Below, piece by piece: positions 8,638-18,077 of a stretch of 64,000 bases of DNA. The position numbers were made by a program, and so were the translations under genes. The notes beneath the pieces were generated by a model, which ran no database searches, was not told the DNA's origin, and saw only the letters and a program-made list of their open reading frames with translations. The stretch covers positions 1-64,000 of the forward strand of contig OZ241882.1 in the NCBI GenBank assembly GCA_965203255.1, read 5' to 3'. Origin of the DNA: JAPOUP01 sp965203255. GTDB lineage: Bacteria; Pseudomonadota; Alphaproteobacteria; Rhodobacterales; Rhodobacteraceae. Within the stretch, counting starts at the first letter, position 1. Each line of letters begins with the position of its first letter.

Positions 8638-9873
8638 AAGGCTTATCCCTTTGACTACGGCACCGCAACATGTTGTGCCGGCGGTCTGACGGCCGGTTTC
8701 CCGGATTCCGGCGGAATCCGGGCCGCCGCCGCCACGCGGCGGCCCGTCCGGAGCCGGAAGGATCGGGATTCTGGGGGACTGGGGGTCGGCGCCGCGGGAC
8801 GGGGCGGAGTCCGGGCGCGGGTCCGCGGGCGTCAGGCGGCGGCGTCGGTGAGGTCGCGGTACGTCGCGGGCGGCAGCCCGAGGCCGATGCCGAGGAGTCG
8901 GTCGAAGGAGGTCCGCCTGTGGCGGCGGCGGTTCCATCGGAAGACGAACTCGTCCAGATAGCGCTGGGCATGCTTCCTGCGCAGCCCGTGGTACACGCCC
9001 ATGGCCCAGCGCTTCAGGTTGGAGAAGACCCGGTGGATCCACCTCAGGACCTTGTGGGCCGGGCGGCCGCCGACCACCCTGCGCTCGCGCGGGTTGTCCG
9101 GCAGGCCGGTGTACCCGCTCCACCCGTCGGTGACGGCCCAGGCGCCCGGCGCGACCGCCCCGGCGATGAAGCCATGGAGCGCTTCGGCGCCGTAGTCCCC
9201 GACCGTCTCCAGCCGGATGCGGCGTGGACTGCCGTCCTCCGACAGCTCCACAGCCCCGGCGATGGGGATCCGGCCCGACGTGCTGCGGCCCCGGCCGGCC
9301 ACGCCCCTCTCCCCGCCGTCCTCCGCGCCGCCGCCGTCGCGGCAGGGCATCGACGCCTCGTCCACCTCCGCGATCCCCTGCAGCGGGCTACGGTCCGGGT
9401 CCACCATGGCCCGCCGCAGCTTCCGGAGAAGCAGCCAGGCGCTTCTGTAGCTTCCGATTCCCAGCTGCGCCTGCAGCTGCAGCGCGGAGATGCCGTTGGA
9501 GTGCGTCGCCATGAGGTGGGCCGCAGGGAACCGTGTCCTGAGCGGAAGGTGGGAGCGGTGCATCACGGTGCCCGCCGTCACCGAGGTCTGGCGGCCGCAG
9601 TCCGCGCATTCCCGGCGGCAGCGCTCCCCTTTCAGCTCCCAGCCCCTCGTCCCGCCGCAGGCCGGGCACGCGAAGCCCCTGCCCCAGCGCAGCTCCGCAA
9701 GGCGCCGGGCGCAGGCGCCGTCGTCCGGCAGGAGCTCCCCGGACTCCTGGCGGGACATGGGGCGGTCGTCTTTCCATCGGCTTGGCATGGGAGGAACACA
9801 AGGCGAACACGACGCCGCGTCAACCCCCTCCGACACAAAATATTGACCCGCCTTGGTCAAAGGGATAAGCCTT
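8638..9873 (-). mobile_element. IS1595-family insertion sequence, copy 1
   Basis: A 1236-bp element bounded by inverted repeats AAGGCTTATCCCTTTGA (left) and its complement (right). It is flanked by perfect 8-bp duplications (8630-8637, 9874-9881). It carries one transposase on the minus strand. Downstream of that gene, 8700-8745 holds two strong back-to-back hairpins (CCCGGATTCC/GGAATCCGGG, then GGGCCGCCGC/GCGGCGGCCC), possibly a transcription block. An equally long copy in the opposite orientation lies at 27277-28512. The GC content is clearly higher than in flanking genes. Confidence 0.92.
8832..9788 (-). CDS. IS1595-family transposase
   Basis: DDE-type transposase of about 318 residues. 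The N-terminus has a zinc ribbon (CPACGGTRGWE ... CRRECADCGRQT). A helix-turn-helix-like region follows (GISALQLQAQLGIGSYRSAW), then the catalytic core of the ISXO2 type with first Asp in AEVDEASM, second Asp in AVTDGWSGY, and the C-terminal HRVFSNLKRWAMGVYHG with a downstream Glu. The start is uncertain: ATG 9788 (MPSRWKDD) or 9758 (MSRQESGE). The reading frame extends further upstream, out of the element. It appears intact. Confidence 0.88.
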   Translation of the reverse strand: MPSRWKDDRPMSRQESGELLPDDGACARRLAELRWGRGFACPACGGTRGWELKGERCRRECADCGRQTSVTAGTVMHRSHLPLRTRFPAAHLMATHSNGISALQLQAQLGIGSYRSAWLLLRKLRRAMVDPDRSPLQGIAEVDEASMPCRDGGGAEDGGERGVAGRGRSTSGRIPIAGAVELSEDGSPRRIRLETVGDYGAEALHGFIAGAVAPGAWAVTDGWSGYTGLPDNPRERRVVGGRPAHKVLRWIHRVFSNLKRWAMGVYHGLRRKHAQRYLDEFVFRWNRRRHRRTSFDRLLGIGLGLPPATYRDLTDAAA

Positions 9874-9881
9874 CTCGATCT
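9874..9881. repeat. Target-site duplication, right, of IS1595 copy 1
   Basis: CTCGATCT, identical to 8630-8637; it marks the right edge of the insertion. Confidence 0.9.
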
Positions 9882-10125
9882 ATGGCGGAGGCGCTCCAGA
9901 ATTGCCAGCTTCCGGTGAGGACTGCCACCAGCCAACGGCTGCCAGGGTAATGGAAGCTGTTGGAGGGGATTGCCATTCCTCTGGGTGCCGCTCTTGATGG
10001 CCAGGCCAAAGGGCGCGGTCCGGCGGCTACCGAAACCGAAAGCGCGATCCAGCGCCGGGAAACCGGATCATTTGGCACGGCCAGAAACGCTTCACCGGTA
10101 CCGGGCTGGGTCATGAAACAGGCTC

Positions 10126-11370
10126 TTAGGTCGACCGGAGGCATGTCCTTCGCGAGCTAGAACGGCAATTGCCACGCAGACCTATCTGTCTCGACATACC
10201 GGCTTTGATGTCCTCGGCCGCATCGGTCAGGGCAGCGGCCACTATGCCACATTCGGCGAGCGACAGTCGAGCGGGTAGGCGGACGTCGCAGGCGCGGACG
10301 AGCATTGCTGTTGTTTGAGGGAGGTCGGGAAACTCATTCAGAAAGTGCCAGTTCCAGAATGCACGGGCGTTGTCAGTTGACATTCCAAAGATCTGGACCT
10401 TTACGCCTCTACGTTCTGCTGCGCGCTGGAACGCAAGCGTCTCGGCGTCGGAAAACTCCAATAGATTGAATTGTATGGAATCCGGTGCGCGGGATTCTGC
10501 GGCAAGAGGCGAAGGAACATGAAGCCAGCGGGAGTCATTGAGCCGAGAAGCCACGCAGTCATGGTTTCGCTTGCCATAACGCACCCTCTTGGGGATTTCG
10601 GCGAGTTGGGGTCGGATAACAGCAGCTGACAGATTGCTGAGCCGCGTGTTGTAGAGCGGCAGTCTGTTCTGCCATTTGGCGAAACAGTCATGGAGCACCG
10701 GGTGCTTTTTCCAGTTGTGTTCATAGGCACCTGACATGATGACCGCACGAGCGATGATTTCGCAATCGTTCGTGATGAGGAGTCCTCCCTCGCCAGCGTT
10801 GAGGAGCTTATAGGACTGAAAGCTGAAACATCCGATCTTCCCTATGGTGCCGATGTTGCGACCATTCCACTTGGCCCCGAGCGAGTGGGCGGCGTCCTCG
10901 ATGACCGGAATGCCGTACGTATTGGCGAGGGACATCACCACATCCATGTCGCTTGTGTGTCCACGCATATGGCTGATCATCACAGCGGCGATGTTGTCTG
11001 AGAGTTTGGATTCAAAGTCGTTCAGGTCGATACGAAAGTTGGATTTCGACTCGACCAGAACAGGAATGCAGTTGGCGTGAACAACTGCGGACGGGACTGC
11101 CGCGAACGTGAAGGCTGGAATAAGCACCCGCGCTTCTGGCGGCAGGTCAAGCGCCCTTAGAGACAGAAACAGCGCCGCCGAACACGACGAGACGGCAAGC
11201 GCGTATCGCGACCCGATCGTTGAGGCGAATTCCTTCTCAAGCAGCGTAACCGGGCTGTCTTCGGATGATGTGTAACGAAAGAGGTCGCCCGTCTCGAGTA
11301 GTCTGCTGACCTCGTCCTGCACTTCGCTCGGAATTGGATCTGCGCCATACAGGTCAGCAGCAAATGTCAT
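10126..11370 (-). CDS. DegT/DnrJ/EryC1/StrS-family PLP aminotransferase
   Basis: PLP-dependent sugar aminotransferase or dehydratase family, typically acting on nucleotide-linked keto-sugars. Features: SSCSAALFLSLRAL (cofactor phosphate region), VIEDAAHSLGAKW containing the conserved Asp, and SFQSYKLLNAGEGG in which the Lys would form the Schiff base. ATG 11370 (MTFAADLYGAD) is preceded by GGAG at a good distance; the frame opens further upstream at 11451 without a comparable signal. The last 25 residues are unlike relatives and may be extended. No sugar-biosynthesis genes are adjacent, so the substrate is unknown. Confidence 0.85.
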   Translation of the reverse strand: MTFAADLYGADPIPSEVQDEVSRLLETGDLFRYTSSEDSPVTLLEKEFASTIGSRYALAVSSCSAALFLSLRALDLPPEARVLIPAFTFAAVPSAVVHANCIPVLVESKSNFRIDLNDFESKLSDNIAAVMISHMRGHTSDMDVVMSLANTYGIPVIEDAAHSLGAKWNGRNIGTIGKIGCFSFQSYKLLNAGEGGLLITNDCEIIARAVIMSGAYEHNWKKHPVLHDCFAKWQNRLPLYNTRLSNLSAAVIRPQLAEIPKRVRYGKRNHDCVASRLNDSRWLHVPSPLAAESRAPDSIQFNLLEFSDAETLAFQRAAERRGVKVQIFGMSTDNARAFWNWHFLNEFPDLPQTTAMLVRACDVRLPARLSLAECGIVAAALTDAAEDIKAGMSRQIGLRGNCRSSSRRTCLRST

Positions 11371-11454
11371 ATTTCGATACTCCAAATATACATTTCGGAT
11401 TTTGTGTAAGTGAGGCGGAAACTCTTTTCCAGAAACAAAAGGTCGCAGCAATCC

Positions 11455-12330
11455 TCAATTCCAACCTTCCGCGGGTTGCCTCTTGGCAAAGGCTCTGGGA
11501 TCGGAACCAAAAGGCATGAACCGGCCATCTTTCGCCGCAATGAGCTCGTTCACTGCCAGGAGAACACGCCAATCGATGACCATTGGATTGTGCGGGAGCA
11601 AGACTATGTCTTGGTAAGCCCACAACGGGAAGTTCCGCCACTTTGCCGCGTCATCGGCCAAGAGGTCATTGCGCAAGCCGCGCGGGCGATCGCTGGGAGG
11701 CATCTGATAAGACACCTTTGCTGGGCAACATTTCATGGCCCCGTTCCACCTCGAGGTACGACACCATGGGCGGCCGCAACCTGTTTCCAGGGCGCATGGT
11801 GACGCCACTCGGTCAGGAACAAGGGAGGCCACTGTTTAGAAGGACCACCACCGCAACCTGACCCACTAGGATGGATGCCAGCCAACCGCGACGGTATTGG
11901 CGGGCGCGGCATTTCGGTGTGGAGAAGGCAAGTCAGCACCGATGTTGATCTCCCTTGCTAGATGTCGCGCCGCCTTGCAGTGGCATCAGGGCCATGGCTG
12001 GTCCAGGCCGCAGGCTGAACCAGACAGGAGTCGTCGTACACATTGGAAGCGCGGCTCCCAACGGATATCCTTCACTGTTTCCGAGGACAGCGCTGCGCCG
12101 GAAGGCCTCTGTGCGATCGTGACTGAGAGACGCGATCTGGTCGGCTGGAAGATCAGTTGAAGCTCCATGTGCAGGGGCGCTGGCCCATAATCCTCCTTCA
12201 GGCGGGCAAGTCCACCTTGGATAAGATTCCGTTCCCGTTCAGAAAGCCGGTGACGGTGGAAGACCCTGGACGCTGCCGGCGAAAAAGGTTGTAAATCCAG
12301 GATACTCACGTCATCTTCAAAGACCGGCGC
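11455..12330 (-). pseudogene. Decayed protein-coding gene, unidentified
   Basis: About 1 kb between the aminotransferase and the FAD enzyme has no intact gene. Protein-like text on the minus strand is split between frames: 11986-12330 carries FEDDVSILDLQPFSPAASRV and RLSERERNLIQGGLARLKED, and 11455-11700 carries GLRNDLLADDAAKWRNFPLW and MVIDWRVLLAVNELIAAKDG. The two pieces are out of frame and the middle is scrambled. I do not recognise the family. Read it as a gene broken by frameshifts. Confidence 0.4.
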
Positions 12331-12381
12331 TGTCCTGGGGCGACTTATGGTTGCGAATCGACAGACTGGAGACCACGAGAT

Positions 12382-13962
12382 ATGGTGACAGCGGACTTCG
12401 TGATTGCTGGCGCAGGCCACAACAGCTTGGTGACAGCCTGCTATTTGGCAAAGGCCGGATATTCATGCGTGGTTCTCGACGCACGTCCGGTTCCTGGAGG
12501 GGGCTGCGCCACCGAAGAGATTCTGGGTCCGGGGTATGGGATCGATACCTGTTCCACTGGCCATACGCTGATTCTGCAGAATCCGCTCATCCGGTTTGAT
12601 GAACTCGGGTTGGTCGGCAAGTTCGGGCTCTCCTACCTCCACCCCGGTCCTGTGGCCCACGTCGCGCTGCCGGATGGCGAGCAGATCACGATGTCGCTCG
12701 ATCTTGATGCGACCATTGCGGAAATTGCAAGATATTCCCAGAACGATGCTGACAGTTATGGGCGGTTGATCAGCGAGTTCGATGAGCTTCGCCCAATTCT
12801 CGGAGAGGCACGATCAGGTCCGATGGGTATGGCACCGCCGATGAAGGAACTGTTTCGTGACCATCCGCGAGGCGGTATCTGGCTGCGGCGCATGGCCATG
12901 AGTGCGCGAGACGTGATTCTGCACGAGTTCACAAGCCCGCATGTACGAGCGTTCATGGGATGGATTGCATTTCAGACGGCGGTCCCGATCGACCGGGCGG
13001 GAACCGGGCTTCTCCCGTACCAGATCACGGCATCCAGACAGGCAAAGAGCTGGTCGATTCCGAAAGGGGGGTCAGGACGACTTACTGATGCGCTGGTCGG
13101 GTTCCTCGCCAGCCATGGAGCGGAGTTTCATTTCGAAAGCTGGGTCAAAGAACTGATTCTTGACGAAAACCGATGCGTTGGAGTCCGAACGCGAGATGGG
13201 AGGGAGTTTCGGGGAAGCAAGGGGGTAATTTCCACAATCCATGTAAAGCATCTCGTCGAAATGGCGCACAAGGACGCTTGGGGTGACGATTTCCTTTTTG
13301 GAGTGGATACGTACGATGTCGGCGTGCCGTTTTTCGCCACCTATCTTGCGACGTCTGAACCACCGGTTTTTGAAACCAGGCACGGTCCGCGCAGCGCGGT
13401 CTCGGCGGGATATGCCGGCTGGATCGAGGATCTCGTGCAATCGGGTCGCGACATCTACGACGGTCGTTTGTCGAACAACCTGGCGTGGTTGCTTGTGGCG
13501 ACACCGACGCTTGTGGATCCAAGCCGTGCCCCAGACGGGCACCACACTGTCAAGTTGCTTACGCATGTGATCCATGACCTTCCCGGCATTGGGCCATCGG
13601 GCTGGGAGGCAAGCAAGGAGGCCTTTGCCGACCGCCTGATCGAAACCGTGCGGCGTTTTTGCCCCGGATTTACCGATGATGTAATCCTTGCTCGAATGAC
13701 AAAGTCGCCAGTGGATATCGAATCACAGAATCCACACATGATACAGGGGGCCGCGCACGGTGGCGACCGGTCGATCAGTTTTGCCGGAGAGCAGCGCCCT
13801 GCGCCTGGCTGGGCACAGCACCGAATGCCAATACCAGGTCTCTACCAGACTGGAGGAACGACGCATCCTGGAGGATCGATCACCGGCTATCCGGGTCGCA
13901 ACGCAGCGATGGTGGTGCTGAAGGATCTGGGTGAGGACCTGTCAAAAATAATGCATATCTGA
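12382..13962 (+). CDS. FAD-dependent oxidoreductase, phytoene dehydrogenase-like
   Basis: A 526-residue flavoprotein with the N-terminal dinucleotide-binding motif DFVIAGAGHNSLVTACYLAKAG (GxGxxx) followed by VVLDARPVPGGGCATEE. The C-terminal FAD motif includes IPGLYQTGGTTHPGGSITGY. The family (COG1233) includes carotenoid desaturases and isomerases, but many members next to transporters act on other lipids or small molecules. Carotenoid genes are absent, so the substrate is open. It has no signal peptide. It lies between the decayed gene and a convergent alpha/beta hydrolase. Confidence 0.9.
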   Translation: MVTADFVIAGAGHNSLVTACYLAKAGYSCVVLDARPVPGGGCATEEILGPGYGIDTCSTGHTLILQNPLIRFDELGLVGKFGLSYLHPGPVAHVALPDGEQITMSLDLDATIAEIARYSQNDADSYGRLISEFDELRPILGEARSGPMGMAPPMKELFRDHPRGGIWLRRMAMSARDVILHEFTSPHVRAFMGWIAFQTAVPIDRAGTGLLPYQITASRQAKSWSIPKGGSGRLTDALVGFLASHGAEFHFESWVKELILDENRCVGVRTRDGREFRGSKGVISTIHVKHLVEMAHKDAWGDDFLFGVDTYDVGVPFFATYLATSEPPVFETRHGPRSAVSAGYAGWIEDLVQSGRDIYDGRLSNNLAWLLVATPTLVDPSRAPDGHHTVKLLTHVIHDLPGIGPSGWEASKEAFADRLIETVRRFCPGFTDDVILARMTKSPVDIESQNPHMIQGAAHGGDRSISFAGEQRPAPGWAQHRMPIPGLYQTGGTTHPGGSITGYPGRNAAMVVLKDLGEDLSKIMHI

Positions 13963-14042
13963 AGAAAGCGGTCCCTTCGTGCATTCAAGAGGTCAAATTG
14001 GTTGGGCTTAGCCGTGGTGTATAGCTGGCGAGCGCGGGATGG

Positions 14043-15188
14043 CTAACCCGTCGAGAGTTTTCTTTTGAGCCAATGAAAGGTGGCGGGTCCCCATTCTGGC
14101 TGGTACTCGAATGCGCAGTGACCTGAGCCTTTGTAAACTCTTGCGCTGCGTGCGCCTACAGGTCCGCTCTCAAGCATGTAGTGGATATTGCCGATCGGCG
14201 CGAGATGATCGTTGTCGCCGTTGACCATCAGGACCGGCATGTTGATCCTTTCGACAAGACCTAGCGAGGACAGTGACCAGCCAACGAAAATCTCCCTTTC
14301 CTTTTCAACCGACCAAGTTGGAAATGACGGCGGCCCGTCGGGTGCGCCGAAGCGATAGACGGAGCGGCGATTGCGGGCGGTGACGACCGCAGCCATCTCC
14401 TTCTCGGACATTTCATAGCCGAACGGGTGTCCAGCTATTGCGGCCACGGCCTTGACCTTTTCGGGCACCGTACCTGCAAGTTGCATTACGGAGTAGCCGC
14501 CTCGGCTGATCCCGAAGGCCCCAATGCGGTTTTGGTCGACTTCAGGGCGCGCCATCAGTGCATCAATGGCGGCGACCCAGGCCTTAACTGATTCGGGCTT
14601 CCACGGAAAAGGGTTTTCGCCCGTGCCGGGAGCGTCCATCACAAGGGAGGCGAGCCCGGTTTCCAGCGCCAGTTCCGCCGCCCATCCTCGGTCTTCCTTG
14701 AATACATCCGCACCGCACATGATCAGTACCGCAGGGACGGGCGCGTCGCAATTCGGTGCCCGGAAATGAGCGCGGAAGCTCTTTCCTTCGCAATCGATTT
14801 CCAAGACCTCCATTGGCGGATCCAGATGGAAACATGCCTTCCGGTAGGCCCGCGCACAATCAGCGCTAATTTTGGCTTTGGTGGATGTAATCTCGGCCGG
14901 AAAGCGGCCGATGGCGTAGTAGGTTTTTGCCAACAAGTACTGATGCTTGGCCTCTTCGACGACTCCCGCCGCTTCGAGATGATCGCCCTCGACTTCATGC
15001 CGTGCGCCAGCTTCGCGCCAGACCGGAACCCACTTATCCTCGGTCGTTGCTTCAAGTGAGGCGACAATGCGTTCCAGTTCCTTGATGTCGTCGATCATTG
15101 ATAGCCACCGCCGGTAGAAGCCTCCTCGTGCCACGATGAAAGGATCCTCGCCGGGTCGATGCTCAAGCTCGTTCATGAATTCGGCCAT
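14043..15188 (-). CDS. Alpha/beta hydrolase, FrsA-like / pseudooxynicotine-hydrolase-like
   Basis: A 381-residue cytosolic hydrolase with an extra N-terminal helical region (about residues 1-140) ahead of the alpha/beta core. The catalytic triad is visible: nucleophile Ser in GISRGGYS, Asp in VNGDNDHLAP, His in GSGHCAFE. The architecture matches FrsA/DUF1100 and C-C-bond hydrolases such as 2,6-dihydroxypseudooxynicotine hydrolase. The start ATG 15188 has AAGGACAG upstream. It diverges from the peptide-type ABC operon at 15339 and may process the imported compound; this is inference from context. Confidence 0.85.
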   Translation of the reverse strand: MAEFMNELEHRPGEDPFIVARGGFYRRWLSMIDDIKELERIVASLEATTEDKWVPVWREAGARHEVEGDHLEAAGVVEEAKHQYLLAKTYYAIGRFPAEITSTKAKISADCARAYRKACFHLDPPMEVLEIDCEGKSFRAHFRAPNCDAPVPAVLIMCGADVFKEDRGWAAELALETGLASLVMDAPGTGENPFPWKPESVKAWVAAIDALMARPEVDQNRIGAFGISRGGYSVMQLAGTVPEKVKAVAAIAGHPFGYEMSEKEMAAVVTARNRRSVYRFGAPDGPPSFPTWSVEKEREIFVGWSLSSLGLVERINMPVLMVNGDNDHLAPIGNIHYMLESGPVGARSARVYKGSGHCAFEYQPEWGPATFHWLKRKLSTG

Positions 15189-15338
15189 TGATATCTGTCC
15201 TTTATGAGGTGGGTATGATGCGGGTGGACTTTGTATCGCAAGATGGTGGACAGCAACTCAATCCTAGGCTAACGTAAGCTTGCAAACGATTGCAAAGCCT
15301 GATTGCGTAATCATCACAACGACGATTAGGAGGATGAC

Positions 15339-16997
15339 ATGACGACATTGAGATTGTGCAGCGGCCTCCAGATTGGCATTGCTGCATTGGCGATTTCATT
15401 TGCCGGACCGCTTGCGGCCACGGCTCAGGTGAATAATCCCGGCTTGCTGGTTCATGCGGCTGACGACGAGCCTACAACACTTGATCCAGCGCAGGTGGAG
15501 CCGGGTGAAGGGGGGGAAACCATAATTCTGCAGGTCTACGATCGGCTTCTGGATATCGGCCCGTCGAGTCCGGATCTGATACCGTCATTGGCCATTGAAG
15601 CTCCCAGCCTGGAGAACGGAGGCATTTCGAGTGACGGGATGACCTATACGTTCAAACTGCGCGAAGGCGTGACTTTCCACGACGGCACGGAATTCACCGC
15701 CGATGACGTGAAGTACTCTTGGGACCGTGCGATGACGATGGATCTGCCTGAGGGCAACGCAGGTGCGCTATCCGATGTGGTCGCATCGACTGAAGTGGTG
15801 GACGACATGACGTTTCGTGCGACGCTCGCGGAACCGTCGGCAAGCTTCCTCAACTCGGCCGTCGTCTCCATGGTGGCGTCAATCGTAAGTCAGGACGCAG
15901 TGGAAGCGAACGGGGGAGTGCAGGCCGGCACCCCGAACCCGTTCATGGCGGGCAACATGGTTGGTACGGGGCCGTACAAATTCGTCGTGTGGAACCGGAA
16001 CGAAAACATCCAGCTTGAAATCAATGATGACTACTGGGGCGAGAACGCCAAGCTTGATGTCCGTGTTGAGATCGGCGGCGACCCGGACGTCCGAGTGCTG
16101 GGCCTGCGGGCAGGGGAGTTTGACACCATCGAGACCGATCCCTCTTTCATCGCCGATATCGAAGGCGCGGATGGCGTGACGGTATATTCGGGAGGGCTGC
16201 TGCTAGAGCCGCTCCATATCGGCTTCAACCTCAACATTCCCGAAGGCTCTCTGCCATCTGAAGATACGATTCCGGTCGATTTCTTCCATGACCCGCGCAT
16301 TCGCCAGGCATTCAACCATGCATTCGATTACGAGGCGTTTCTCAACGGTCCGCTGGCAGGCTATGGTGCGTTCAATCCGCATTACACGCCTATCGGCGTC
16401 TTTGGGTATGATCCAAATGCACCGGTATATTCCAAGCGCAACTACGCTGAAGCGGAACGACTGTTCCGTGAAGCCGGCGTCTGGGATGATGGCTTCTCGG
16501 TTTCGGTCATTACCGAAGAAGGCAACCTTTTCGCGCTGATGTGCTTGGTGCTAAAGGATTCGATTGAAAGGCTTAACCCGAAGTTTCGCATCAACGTATT
16601 GGCGGTGGCCGAATCGGTTTTCGACGACGCTCATGCCCAGAATCCGCTTGAATACGCGATGTGGGCAAAGAACGCGGATCCGGCGGCAGACCCGAACTTC
16701 TACATGCAGGCCTACCAGCATCCGGATGGCGAGTGGGGCGAGGTTCACGGCTTTGCGAACGGCTACAGGGACGCCGAAAAGGTCGCGAGTCTCATAGATC
16801 AGGCAGCGATCGAGCTTGATCCAGCCAAGCGCTCCACATTCTACAGCGAGTTGCAGACGATCCTCCATGAGGATCCCATGTGGCTCATCGCTGCGCAGGA
16901 AGGCATCGTGATGGCGCATCGAGATTGGCTGAAGGGTTTTGCCATGCAGCCGCTGTGGCCACGCCCGAGCCTGAAATTCGCGCTCTTCTACAAGTAA
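15339..16997 (+). CDS. ABC transporter substrate-binding protein, SBP_bac_5 family
   Basis: A 552-residue periplasmic binding protein. The signal peptide is about residues 1-30 (hydrophobic core then GPLAATAQ). The body matches family 5 (dipeptide, oligopeptide, nickel, opine): DEPTTLDPAQVEP near the N-terminus, YTFKLREGVTFHDGTEFTAD (cluster signature), and GTGPYKFVVWNRNENIQLE. The ATG has a perfect AGGAGG 5-6 bp upstream. First gene of the operon with two permeases and two ATPases. The ligand is not identifiable from sequence. Confidence 0.93.
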   Translation: MTTLRLCSGLQIGIAALAISFAGPLAATAQVNNPGLLVHAADDEPTTLDPAQVEPGEGGETIILQVYDRLLDIGPSSPDLIPSLAIEAPSLENGGISSDGMTYTFKLREGVTFHDGTEFTADDVKYSWDRAMTMDLPEGNAGALSDVVASTEVVDDMTFRATLAEPSASFLNSAVVSMVASIVSQDAVEANGGVQAGTPNPFMAGNMVGTGPYKFVVWNRNENIQLEINDDYWGENAKLDVRVEIGGDPDVRVLGLRAGEFDTIETDPSFIADIEGADGVTVYSGGLLLEPLHIGFNLNIPEGSLPSEDTIPVDFFHDPRIRQAFNHAFDYEAFLNGPLAGYGAFNPHYTPIGVFGYDPNAPVYSKRNYAEAERLFREAGVWDDGFSVSVITEEGNLFALMCLVLKDSIERLNPKFRINVLAVAESVFDDAHAQNPLEYAMWAKNADPAADPNFYMQAYQHPDGEWGEVHGFANGYRDAEKVASLIDQAAIELDPAKRSTFYSELQTILHEDPMWLIAAQEGIVMAHRDWLKGFAMQPLWPRPSLKFALFYK

Positions 16998-17062
16998 GAC
17001 CAAGAGATCGCTAACGGATGAACGGGCTCGTTCATGGGCCCGTTCCCAACGAGGTTCGCCTG

Positions 17063-18076
17063 ATGCAACTTCGCGACTATGTACTACGCCGCCTTGCGGT
17101 CCTGCCTGTTCTCATTATCGGCGTGTCCATCGTCGTCTTCACATTGACCCGAGTCGGTGGTTCGCCCGTTGGAATCTATCTCAGCCACGAAATGACGCCG
17201 GATGAGGTTGCCGAGATCGAGGCGCGATTCAACTTGGATAAGCCCGTCTGGGTCCAGTACCTCTACTGGCTCCGCGGCATTGCCATGGGCGATTTCGGAT
17301 GGTCAGGTGTTGCCGCCGCACCAGTTTCTGACGTGTTTCCCCTGAAGCTCGCCGCGACAATGGAACTTGCCTTCGCTGCTGGACTGGTGGCGCTGTTTCT
17401 CGGAATCGCACTTGGCACATATTCCGGCGCTCGGAGAAACCGGCTTCCTGACCATGTGACGCGGATCGTGGCTGTGAGTGGAGCGAGTCTTCCCCAGTTC
17501 TGGTTTGGAATCCTTCTATTGATCATATTCTGGGCACAGATAGGCATCGCGCCTATCGGACGCAGTGACGCGACGATTTTCGCATCCATTGCTCACCCAA
17601 CTGGGCTTTACACGATTGATGCGATTCTGGCTGGCAGCCTGGCCGCTTTCTGGGATGCGATCTGGCACCTTATCCTGCCATCGGTCACCCTGGGTTACGG
17701 CGCGACTGCGATTATTGCGCGAATGATGCGCTCGGCGTTAGTCGAGGAACTGCAGCAGGACTATGTCGATGCCGCCCGCGCGAAGGGCCTCGCCGAACGG
17801 CTCGTGTTGAAGCGGCATGCGCGTCGCAATGCCTTGGTGCCGACGGTAACCGTGATTGGCCTGACGTTCGGCTTCCTTCTGCAGGGTACCATCACAGTCG
17901 AAATCATCTATCGATGGCCTGGTCTCGGCAGGTGGATGGCAGATTCGGTTCTACGGGGCGACCAGGCAACGCTGATGACCTATGTGCTCTTTACCTCCAT
18001 CCTCTTCCTGACCGTGAATCTCATCGTCGATCTGGTGTACGCGAACCTTGATCGTCGAGTAACGTTGGGGAAGTGA
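17063..18076 (+). CDS. ABC transporter permease, DppB type
   Basis: An approximately 337-residue inner-membrane permease. Start ATG 17063 (MQLRDYVLRRLAVLPVLIIG) is chosen because family members begin this way and GAGG lies 8 bp upstream; an ATG at 17018 would add 15 residues. TM segments are spaced as in DppB. The EAA loop reads DYVDAARAKGLAERLVLKRH with ARRNALVPTVT, and the C-terminus ends LIVDLVYANLDRRV. It pairs with the next permease, separated by 1 bp. Confidence 0.93.
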   Translation: MQLRDYVLRRLAVLPVLIIGVSIVVFTLTRVGGSPVGIYLSHEMTPDEVAEIEARFNLDKPVWVQYLYWLRGIAMGDFGWSGVAAAPVSDVFPLKLAATMELAFAAGLVALFLGIALGTYSGARRNRLPDHVTRIVAVSGASLPQFWFGILLLIIFWAQIGIAPIGRSDATIFASIAHPTGLYTIDAILAGSLAAFWDAIWHLILPSVTLGYGATAIIARMMRSALVEELQQDYVDAARAKGLAERLVLKRHARRNALVPTVTVIGLTFGFLLQGTITVEIIYRWPGLGRWMADSVLRGDQATLMTYVLFTSILFLTVNLIVDLVYANLDRRVTLGK

Positions 18077-18077
18077 A

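Noticed and set aside
8670..9950. A 426-codon plus-strand frame across IS1595 copy 1
   Set aside because: It is antisense to the transposase and made of Pro/Arg/Ala/Gly-rich text with no motif; high GC keeps stops rare. The same shadow appears over the second copy (27251-28480).
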